Part shown: piece by piece, positions 1 to 5,054 of the stretch | Layout: every line of letters begins with the position of its first letter | Numbering within the stretch: position 1 is the stretch's first letter | Source of the DNA: Chitinivibrionales bacterium | Lineage (GTDB): Bacteria; Fibrobacterota; Chitinivibrionia; Chitinivibrionales; WJKA01 | Length of the DNA: 5,054 bases | Assembly (NCBI GenBank): GCA_014729375.1 | Contig: WJKA01000042.1 | Location: 1-5,054, forward strand | Direction of reading: 5' to 3' | Notes under the pieces: model-generated | Told to the model about the DNA's origin: nothing | The model's input: only the letters and a program-made list of their open reading frames with translations | Database searches by the model: none | Translations under genes and position numbers: made by a program

Positions 1-2
1 CC

Positions 3-722
3 ACCTGCGCGCCTGAGTGGAACGTGACCGAAAGGCAGGGGAGGGCCACACACCGTCTGTATTTTGTTCACGGCGGGGACGTTATGTATTCCGACAGCAG
101 AGAACGAATCAGACTTCAACAAAACAGCCTGTATATTTTCCCGACAAACGTGCCGTATACGATAACGCATGATCCACGGAATCCGCTTCGGTGCATGTGG
201 ATTGTCTTTGATTGCCGGCCTGATTTTTTAAACAGCACCGTAGCGCATCCGGTTGAAAAAAAAACACTTGAATATTATCTTATCTGCACACTACAAGAGT
301 TTGTCCGGGAGCAGCGGTCCGCTGTCCGTTTTCTTTCCGTTCAGTTGCGTCAATTACTTATAATCCTTGCTGAATCGATAGAATTTACCTTTGTTTTTGA
401 TTCCAGAATAATGGGGACGCTTACGTTTATTCACCGGAATCTCAATAAAGATATTTCTGTGCACGATCTGGCACAGCAGCGCAATCTCGATGCATCGTAT
501 TTTTCGCGGTTGTTCAAGAGGGTGATTGGTTGTTCGCCGCAGCGGTATATTCTGGATTCGAAAATGAATCGTGCAACCGATCTGCTGGTCCGCGGGGTGC
601 CGGTTAAAGAAGCCGCTTTTGAATCCGGATTTACCGACCAGAAAGAGTTTTCGAGGATTTTTAAAAAATACAAAGGTACGCCGCCGTCGCATTTTAGAAA
701 ATTCCGGCAGGATACGCCCTGA
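3..722 (+). CDS. AraC-family transcriptional regulator, 5' end cut off by window edge
   Basis: DNA-binding regulator of the AraC/XylS family; its effector and targets cannot be read from the sequence. The C-terminal third carries the paired helix-turn-helix DNA-binding domain. Counting from the GTG at 24, the first HTH is about residues 144-165 (ISVHDLAQ...ASYFSRLFKR) and the second about 192-215, with the family signature GFTDQKEFSRIFKKYKGTPP near residues 202-221. The N-terminal part (HRLYFVHGGD, then ERIRLQ..SLYIFP) looks like the cupin-type ligand-sensing domain of this family. The GTG at 24 is unlikely to be the true start: the frame stays open to base 3 and the upstream codons (TCAPEWN) continue the sensing domain, so the gene begins outside the window. 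An A9 run lies at 256-264. The next gene follows in the same direction after 30 bp without a visible terminator, so the two may be co-transcribed. Family assignment is firm; function is not known. Confidence 0.93.
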   Translation, partial: TCAPEWNVTERQGRATHRLYFVHGGDVMYSDSRERIRLQQNSLYIFPTNVPYTITHDPRNPLRCMWIVFDCRPDFLNSTVAHPVEKKTLEYYLICTLQEFVREQRSAVRFLSVQLRQLLIILAESIEFTFVFDSRIMGTLTFIHRNLNKDISVHDLAQQRNLDASYFSRLFKRVIGCSPQRYILDSKMNRATDLLVRGVPVKEAAFESGFTDQKEFSRIFKKYKGTPPSHFRKFRQDTP

Positions 723-739
723 CGACAATTCCATACTAT

Positions 740-746
740 CGGTGAT
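740..746 (+). promoter_or_regulatory. Probable ribosome binding site of the lipoprotein gene
   Basis: The sequence CGGTGAT lies 6 bp before the ATG at 753 and is a modest Shine-Dalgarno match. It supports that ATG, which also places a complete signal peptide at the N-terminus. Confidence 0.45.
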
Positions 747-752
747 ATCCGG

Positions 753-1484
753 ATGGTCCATTTCAGCTTGAGAAAATCAATACCTGTTTGTTTGTGTGCA
801 CTGCTTTTGTGTAGTGGTTGTGAACATGACACGGGGTCCGCGCCTTTGCTGAACAGCGCCTCTCGCAACGAACTGACCGGCAGGTGGGGCCAGCAAACGG
901 CTGAAATATTCCACCGTAAAGAATATATTTTTACCGATGATTCGCTTAAAATGTTTGTTCCGGAATCAGATACTGTCGACTGTCCCGACACAAAACGATA
1001 TGCCTGTTCCTGGGAAATCCGCAAAGATTCGATTGTCGTGTGGGATACGGTCAAGATTTATTATTTCCGGAGTCTCAACTACAACCTGGTCAATGCACAG
1101 ACCCTGCAGTTGAAACTTCTCGGAGAAAGCGCTTTTGAAACCTATACCCTTCTCGATTCATCATTAGACCGCGACTTCTTTACCGGCGGATGGGTGCTTG
1201 ACACCGCATTTATCGACCAGACCCCCAGAGAGCTGTACCGGAAGCAGTACTCCTTTACCAGTAAAAAAGTGACCTATATCGAGCCGCAGGGGCCCGGCAA
1301 AATGCCCGAAAGCAAAAGCGCCGCGTGGGCTATTGTCGATGACACCATTATGCTGTGCGATACAGTGGAACGCTACGGCTATGGTACCGCGCTTTTTGCA
1401 AAAGAAAATGATTCTACCCTCATGCTCAGGCAGCTCGGTGATTCCCTGTACCGGAAATATGGGTTACGATACCGGGGGATGTGA
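753..1484 (+). CDS. Probable lipoprotein with two tandem copies of a beta-rich domain
   Basis: I do not recognise a named family. Residues 1-22 form a signal peptide: a basic start (Arg7, Lys8), a hydrophobic stretch, and the lipobox-like LLCSGC with Cys23 as the likely lipidated residue. The -3 position is Cys rather than the usual Leu. The mature 221 residues consist of two homologous units, about 41-133 and 143-240. Aligned blocks are LTGRW (41-45) with FTGGW (143-147), YIFT (58-61) with YSFT (166-169), SWEIRKDSIVVWDTVKIY (86-103) with AWAIVDDTIMLCDTVERY (191-208), and TLQLKLLGESAFETYTL (117-133) with TLMLRQLGDSLYRKYGL (222-238). The alternating hydrophobic pattern and the conserved G-x-W start suggest a lipocalin-like beta barrel or sandwich, which is inference. 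It is probably anchored in a membrane facing the periplasm or the cell surface. It follows the AraC-type gene by 30 bp and may be in its transcription unit. The gene is convergent with the pilin genes. Confidence 0.85.
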   Translation: MVHFSLRKSIPVCLCALLLCSGCEHDTGSAPLLNSASRNELTGRWGQQTAEIFHRKEYIFTDDSLKMFVPESDTVDCPDTKRYACSWEIRKDSIVVWDTVKIYYFRSLNYNLVNAQTLQLKLLGESAFETYTLLDSSLDRDFFTGGWVLDTAFIDQTPRELYRKQYSFTSKKVTYIEPQGPGKMPESKSAAWAIVDDTIMLCDTVERYGYGTALFAKENDSTLMLRQLGDSLYRKYGLRYRGM

Positions 1485-1493
1485 GGAAGACCC

Positions 1494-1525
1494 GGAGTGG
1501 TGGAGTAGGGGAGCGATGGAGTGAT
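1494..1525. repeat. 8-bp tandem repeat, four units (GGAGTGAT-like)
   Basis: Four consecutive octamers, GGAGTGGT, GGAGTAGG, GGAGCGAT and GGAGTGAT, all begin with GGAG and differ mainly in the last four bases. They start 9 bp after the lipoprotein stop codon, in the non-coding gap between convergent genes. The period of 8 does not fit codons, and the unit is not palindromic. Function unknown. Confidence 0.8.
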
Positions 1526-1560
1526 GGGTTTCCAAATCGTGCGCTCGCTCTTGCCTCTTC

Positions 1561-1632
1561 CCTCGTACGCTCGTGTGCTCGTGTGCTCGTGTGCTCGTAA
1601 CATCGTGCGCTCGTGACCTCGTAAGCTCGTTA
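1561..1632. repeat. 8-bp tandem repeat, nine units (GCTCGTGT-like)
   Basis: Nine consecutive octamers: CCTCGTAC, three identical GCTCGTGT, GCTCGTAA, CATCGTGC, GCTCGTGA, CCTCGTAA and GCTCGTTA. TCGT is invariant at positions 3-6 of every unit. The last unit contains the stop codon (TAA on the minus strand, 1632-1630) of the PilX-like gene. Related but out-of-phase sequence lies just upstream: the 12-mer ATCGTGCGCTCG occurs at 1536-1547 and again at 1602-1613. The unit differs from the neighbouring GGAG array although the period is the same. Function unknown. Confidence 0.88.
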
Positions 1633-3726
1633 ATCAAGCATGCCGTAATCCCGTTTCCACCGCCGCCTGTTTGATCCAGTAACCTCGAAAACATCGATGT
1701 TTGTCGTTATGGTAAGCGTACCTCGAGCTGTTTGTCGCTCGCACCAGAAAATATCGAGATTATATTCATTGCCTGTGGAGATTCCCAGCGAACCGGCTTC
1801 GGCATCCAGGTCGATAGTGGCGCCTCTATCCATGTCGATACCTGCCATGTCAAGAGCAAGCTGGTCGTTGATAAAGACAAAATAGTCATCACCGCCGTGG
1901 AATTTTAATATCTGTCCTGAAGCATACGTGAATGTCGTATGGAGTTCCATGGCAAAAGAGTAGTTATGGTCGACTGTTTCGGTGTATGCGTAGGAAGCAT
2001 CCATGCACCCATAAATCGGCTCTATCATTCCCCGCCGGGGGCATCCATGTTTGTTCAGGCATAACTCATTACCAAGTGGCGTTGTCCGTGCCGCATCGGG
2101 CGGCTCGAAACCTTTGCGGTCCATGGGGTAATAGTCGGGTTGCAGAAACTGGCCGGGATTATCAGGGTCGGGCGGAGGAGGATTGCAGATAAAGCTGTTA
2201 TCCGGGACCGTGGTGCCGTCCCACAGTGTATTTCCCTCCACGCGATGGAATTCGAGGTCGACATAGACCACAACATTGGCCATCATGTAATCCGGATCAA
2301 AATTCGGACCGACCCGCCCGCGTTCAGGCTCTGCAGGATCGTAATAGTCAAGCTCATCATTGGTGCCGGCAATATACCAGCGCCAACCGGGATTGGGGTC
2401 GTCTTTTCTGAACTCCACGCCCGGATCTCTGCCTCCCAAACCGGCATTTGCACTCGGCCAGAACCAGTCGTTGAACATATCGCTGGTGCGCGGGCCCTGT
2501 CCTTCTGTTCCGGGCAATTGTGCGCCGCTGCAGGCATCACTAAGATCACTGGGATCAAATCCCCATTGGTGGCACTGCGGATTGTAAACAGTTCCGCAAT
2601 TTGCAGCATCCGGGCACATATAGCGCCACCATCCCGCGCACATGACATCACCCGCCGCTGTTCTCAGGGGTTTACGGTCAGCGGTCAGCGTATTCTGGAT
2701 AAAATTTACTCCTCTGTTATCTAAAAATCTTTTTGTATATTCGCAGTTCTGGAAATTCGGATTGGAGCCGTCGCAATGATAATCGTAAAAGATAGCTTCG
2801 AGATGAACGACATCGGATGCGCCGCTTCCCTGCATGGAGAAAAACTGTTCCAGGGGCGCGGAGTAAATTTTATTACCGTCGGCATCATACTGGTAGGCGT
2901 CCGTGGTAAGGTCGAATACCGTATTGGTCTGGTCTTTCGGCTCAACTTTTGCGTCAACCATAAAATTGTCAACTTCCCAGGTCCCCGCGCCTTCACAGAC
3001 ATTTTCCTCATTCCCCATTCCTGTAATCGTATAGTCTGATTTATTCGAAATGATAATTTTATCGATCACAAAACCGTCTTCACACATCCAGATATTAACA
3101 ACATGCGACCCAGCGGAGGGGATTTCAAGCTGGATTCTGTTGCTCTGGTAGTCTGTATTTACCCATGACCACTCCTGGCTGAAATTTTCAATCCGCTCAC
3201 CGGTGGCTATAGTTTCGTAATTCAAGCCGATATGGCATGACTGGTCGTCATCGGTAGCCCCCTTGCCGCGTATCCAGACATAATGCGTACCGGTTTCGGA
3301 AAAGCAGACATTGTAATCGAGCCGCGGGCTGTTGCCGATATAGTTTGATTCATAAAAGCCGCCAGTATTGGGCTCGACTTTCATTGCGCCGCTTCCCGAG
3401 TGCTGGGCGGAAAAATCATCGATCCAGTCCCGCGATCCGGCGGATTGCTTGTTCGCAAAATGTTCTGCTTCAATGATAATAGAATCATCACTGCCGAGAT
3501 ATTCCTGTGCATTGCCGTTGGTAATTTCCTGCACAAGGAATGTCATGATACCGTCGGACGCATAGAACGCCTTGGCCTTGTTTTTCATATTCTGCGCGTC
3601 AACAGCATTCCTGCCTGCTGTCCGTACCATGAAGACCGCCATTGCCGTGGAAGCCACGACAATAATTGTCGATGCAATGAGAATATAGCCCTGACGGTTT
3701 TTGATGAATTTTTTCATTTTTTTCAT
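1630..3726 (-). CDS. PilX-like minor pilin fused to a carbohydrate-binding domain and a fibro-slime module (putative pilus-tip adhesin)
   Basis: Predicted exported adhesin of 698 residues. Residues 1-13 are a basic prepilin leader ending in Gly13. The mature protein would begin YILIA, followed by a hydrophobic helix (about 14-37) and the PilX-like segment AFYASDGI (53-60). Position +5 is Ala rather than Glu, as is common for PilX/GspK tip subunits. Residues about 82-240 look like a galactose-binding-fold domain of the CBM6 / GH115-C type: IEAEHF, YVWIRGKG, HIGLN, and NIWMCEDGFVIDKIIIS (211-227). Residues about 306-680 match the fibro-slime domain (TIGR02148, recalled from memory): IFYDYHCDGSNPNFQ near the start, FNDWF at 418-422, then FAMELHTTFTY, KFHGGDDYFVFIN (608-620) and YNLDIFWCER (655-664). 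Sixteen Cys in the exported part suggest disulfides. The start is set by a GGAGGAG site; ATG at 3717 is an alternative start. It is last in the minor-pilin cluster and ends inside an octamer repeat. Domain calls are strong; the adhesin role is inferred. Confidence 0.88.
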   Translation of the reverse strand: MKKMKKFIKNRQGYILIASTIIVVASTAMAVFMVRTAGRNAVDAQNMKNKAKAFYASDGIMTFLVQEITNGNAQEYLGSDDSIIIEAEHFANKQSAGSRDWIDDFSAQHSGSGAMKVEPNTGGFYESNYIGNSPRLDYNVCFSETGTHYVWIRGKGATDDDQSCHIGLNYETIATGERIENFSQEWSWVNTDYQSNRIQLEIPSAGSHVVNIWMCEDGFVIDKIIISNKSDYTITGMGNEENVCEGAGTWEVDNFMVDAKVEPKDQTNTVFDLTTDAYQYDADGNKIYSAPLEQFFSMQGSGASDVVHLEAIFYDYHCDGSNPNFQNCEYTKRFLDNRGVNFIQNTLTADRKPLRTAAGDVMCAGWWRYMCPDAANCGTVYNPQCHQWGFDPSDLSDACSGAQLPGTEGQGPRTSDMFNDWFWPSANAGLGGRDPGVEFRKDDPNPGWRWYIAGTNDELDYYDPAEPERGRVGPNFDPDYMMANVVVYVDLEFHRVEGNTLWDGTTVPDNSFICNPPPPDPDNPGQFLQPDYYPMDRKGFEPPDAARTTPLGNELCLNKHGCPRRGMIEPIYGCMDASYAYTETVDHNYSFAMELHTTFTYASGQILKFHGGDDYFVFINDQLALDMAGIDMDRGATIDLDAEAGSLGISTGNEYNLDIFWCERQTARGTLTITTNIDVFEVTGSNRRRWKRDYGMLD

Positions 3727-3728
3727 AG

Positions 3729-3735
3729 CTCCTCC
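3729..3735 (-). promoter_or_regulatory. Strong ribosome binding site of the PilX-like gene
   Basis: Read on the minus strand, GGAGGAG lies in the 36-bp gap after the PilW-like gene. It is 2 bp from the ATG at 3726 and 11 bp from the in-frame ATG at 3717, so neither spacing is ideal. With GGAGG as the core, the spacing to 3726 is 4 bp, which slightly favours that start. It gives the large last gene its own translation signal, unlike the PilW-like gene. Confidence 0.7.
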
Positions 3736-3762
3736 GGATATGGAATGCAGGAAGCCATATTA

Positions 3763-4572
3763 TCAGCCACCGATCGGTATTTTATTTCTGAGATAAAAAA
3801 TTTTGCTCAGCGACATTTCCTTGAATTCCCCGCTGCCCGTGCCTGCGCTTACCCGGGAGTCTGTTATTCCTTTTACAAAGAGGCTGCACACCCGCATATC
3901 CGCCCAGTCGGTCTGCTCTGTTTTGGCATCGCGATGCGTGTCGTAGAATTTCACAAAAAACTCTTCGATGTTTTCCGCAAGTACGTCCTCGTACCCGTCA
4001 ATAGTTACATACACGGTGTTTGTTGTGGGGTCGTGGCGGAATTTGTATGTTTTGTACGCATACAGCTCATCATCGGGCACAAAGCTCTCGGTTGTTGTCA
4101 GGTAGAGGACATGGTTGGTTGTGTCAATACCTTTTTCAAATGGCGAGGTGTTTTTTGAAATGTCAATTGTTACCTGTGCGGCTGCGTCTCCGGGGGTTTT
4201 CCGCCAGATACTTTCATAGCCGATAAATCCCCGGGCATCCTCAACAGGAATCTGGTCCGAATCAACGTCTTCATCAAAACAGTGGTACGCGCCGGTCCGG
4301 TTGACTTTTATTATTACATAATCGCCGTCAAAAGTAATAACATCTTCGTCTTCTGGAAGATCAACGCCGGCTTCCATAAAAAACTCTTTGATTTTGTTTA
4401 TTGTCCTGTTGGTCGACCGTTTCATCTCAATAAGTTTTTCTTCGGCAGAGTAGCTTTTCACCGAGGTCATAAAGACCCGCATAAGCCCCAGGAGTATAAT
4501 CCCGCCGAGAACCACGGCAAGCAGGAGACCGAGGAGTGTTACTCCCTTTTGATACTGTGGGCAGGTTTTCAT
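3763..4572 (-). CDS. PilW-like minor pilin (type IV pilus / pseudopilus subunit)
   Basis: Minor subunit expected to be cleaved by prepilin peptidase and assembled in the inner membrane into the tip of a type IV pilus or pseudopilus. The leader is MKTCPQYQKG, cleaved after Gly10; the mature N-terminus is VTLLGLLLAVVLGGIILLGL, a hydrophobic helix. Position +5, normally Glu, is Gly15. The length of 269 residues and the C-terminal pattern are typical of PilW: NIEEFFVKFYD (201-211), a Trp-Ala-Asp turn, MRVCSLFVKGITDSR (226-240) and the closing IFYLRN (258-263). C98 and C229 are the only cysteines in the mature protein and could pair. The ATG lies 2 bp after the stop of the PilV-like gene with no good ribosome binding site, which suggests translational coupling. 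GspJ of type II secretion is the alternative family; the PilX-like partner favours the pilus reading. Confidence 0.82.
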   Translation of the reverse strand: MKTCPQYQKGVTLLGLLLAVVLGGIILLGLMRVFMTSVKSYSAEEKLIEMKRSTNRTINKIKEFFMEAGVDLPEDEDVITFDGDYVIIKVNRTGAYHCFDEDVDSDQIPVEDARGFIGYESIWRKTPGDAAAQVTIDISKNTSPFEKGIDTTNHVLYLTTTESFVPDDELYAYKTYKFRHDPTTNTVYVTIDGYEDVLAENIEEFFVKFYDTHRDAKTEQTDWADMRVCSLFVKGITDSRVSAGTGSGEFKEMSLSKIFYLRNKIPIGG

Positions 4573-4574
4573 GG

Positions 4575-5012
4575 TTAAAAATCCCGGGCAATATAGGTGC
4601 TGATAGTCATATCCTCAGGTTTGCCGGCAATTTTCCAGTCGGCATGCAATTCGAGTTTCAGGAGATTGTCTGCTACGCTTCCATCTTTTTTAAGTGCGTT
4701 TTCAAAACACAATTCAAAGTTTATGCCTGATTTGCTGAATGTGGAGCAGCAGGGGGGAGATGCACACGGTGGCCAGTTTGTTGAGGGGTCTTCCACAATA
4801 TTCATGCGCACCAGCTCAATTTCATCTTCGATGACATTGACTGCTCTTGAGGTTTTGCTTGCGCTGCTGAATGTTGCCCATTTATTTCGTTCACCAAGCA
4901 TTAGTACCAGCACGCTGATCCCAATCACTGCAAGAGCCATCATGACTTCGATAAGCGACAGGCCGCTGATATTCTTTTTATTGTATTTTTTGCTGTGTAA
5001 CGCTGATTTCAT
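4575..5012 (-). CDS. PilV-like minor pilin (type IV pilus / pseudopilus subunit)
   Basis: Small pilin of 145 residues from the ATG at 5012. The leader is 17 residues and basic, ending KKNISG. Cleavage after Gly17 gives LSLIEVMMALAVIGISVLVL, a textbook N-methylation and assembly helix with Glu at +5 (residue 22), the only canonical Glu5 among the three pilins here. The globular part is short and has four cysteines, C83, C88, C89 and C102, within a Pro-rich turn (PPCASPPCCS, 81-90). PilV/GspI proteins are the usual match for this size and gene position. An in-frame TTG at 5036 would add 8 residues, and the frame is open to the right edge. I prefer the ATG because it gives a normal leader, although the nearest AAGGA (5033-5029) is 16 bp away. 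It is the first complete gene of the cluster; an upstream pilin gene may lie outside the window. Confidence 0.82.
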   Translation of the reverse strand: MKSALHSKKYNKKNISGLSLIEVMMALAVIGISVLVLMLGERNKWATFSSASKTSRAVNVIEDEIELVRMNIVEDPSTNWPPCASPPCCSTFSKSGINFELCFENALKKDGSVADNLLKLELHADWKIAGKPEDMTISTYIARDF

Positions 5013-5054
5013 AATCCAGCCTGAACTATCCTTCAAATTGCAGCAGTATTTATA

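Larger units (their letters stand above)
1630..5012 (-). other. Minor-pilin operon, pilV-like / pilW-like / pilX-like order
   Basis: Three genes on the minus strand are separated by 2 bp and 36 bp, with no terminator-like hairpin between them. The order matches that of minor pilins pilV-pilW-pilX and of pseudopilins gspI-gspJ-gspK, whose products form a tip complex that primes pilus assembly. A pilY1 gene, the usual separate tip adhesin, is not seen in the window. The fused domains on the PilX-like protein could take its place. The promoter must lie beyond the right edge, since only 42 bp precede the first ATG and I see no clear -35/-10 pair there. Confidence 0.75.

Noticed and set aside
431..1054. 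A 207-codon minus-strand open frame spanning the AraC-type and lipoprotein genes
   Set aside because: It is antisense to the conserved HTH domain and to the lipoprotein signal peptide, and its translation shows no family features.
1511..1547. Intrinsic terminator between the convergent genes (GAGCG pairing with CGCTC)
   Set aside because: The stem is only 5 bp with a loop of more than 25 bases and is not followed by a T-run on either strand.
1494..1632. CRISPR array
   Set aside because: Units are 8 bp and contiguous with no spacers. This is simple tandem repetition.
1464..1694. Short minus-strand reading frames through the octamer repeats giving Arg/His/Thr/Ser-rich peptides
   Set aside because: The composition comes from the repeats themselves. 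The frames overlap the ends of both real genes, and there is no start signal.
2140..2724. A 194-codon plus-strand open frame opposite the fibro-slime region
   Set aside because: It is antisense to clear fibro-slime motifs and has no signal, domain or ribosome binding site of its own.
3400..4158. A 252-codon open frame on the plus strand, opposite the PilW-like and PilX-like genes
   Set aside because: It lies wholly antisense to two well-supported pilin genes, crosses their gap, and its translation is rich in Cys, His and Phe with no recognisable domain. It is a mirror of the coding strand.
1630..5012. Type II secretion pseudopilin set gspI-gspJ-gspK
   Set aside because: Gene order fits, but GspK has an alpha-helical domain of about 300 residues. 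Here the third protein carries binding modules instead, so a pilus-tip complex is preferred. Genes outside the window could change this.
5013..5054. End of another upstream pilin gene (a frame reading INTAAI then TGA at 5035-5033)
   Set aside because: Only six codons are visible, which is too little to call a gene, although a stop next to AAGGA just before the PilV-like gene would fit an operon.

Overview
The window looks like chromosomal DNA from a member of the Fibrobacterota (the Fibrobacter / Chitinivibrio / Chitinispirillum assemblage) or a close uncultured relative. The main reason is the large minus-strand protein, whose C-terminal half reads as a fibro-slime module, a PA14-like extracellular domain family best known from Fibrobacter. 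It sits in a diderm-type surface context of type IV pilin-like proteins and a lipoprotein. This placement is an inference; there is no rRNA or other marker gene in the window.

Left side, plus strand (1-1484): the 3' part of an AraC-family transcriptional regulator, cut by the left edge, is followed after 30 bp by a gene for a probable lipoprotein. The lipoprotein is built from two tandem copies of a roughly 95-residue beta-rich domain that I cannot assign to a named family.

Middle (1485-1629): the short gap between the two convergent transcription units holds two unrelated 8-bp tandem repeat arrays, GGAGTGAT-like and GCTCGTGT-like. The second array runs into the stop codon of the minus-strand gene. 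I see no convincing intrinsic terminator here.

Right side, minus strand (5012 down to 1630): three adjacent genes in one direction, in the order PilV-like, PilW-like, PilX-like, matching the minor-pilin order pilV-pilW-pilX (or gspI-gspJ-gspK). The first two are 2 bp apart, and the third follows 36 bp later behind a strong ribosome binding site. The PilX-like protein is the centrepiece. A prepilin leader and N-terminal pilin helix are fused to a galactose-binding-like carbohydrate-binding domain and then to a full-length fibro-slime module, 698 residues in all. The simplest reading is a type IV pilus (or pseudopilus) tip complex in which the tip minor pilin is itself the adhesin for polysaccharide or another surface. 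The operon probably continues beyond the right edge.
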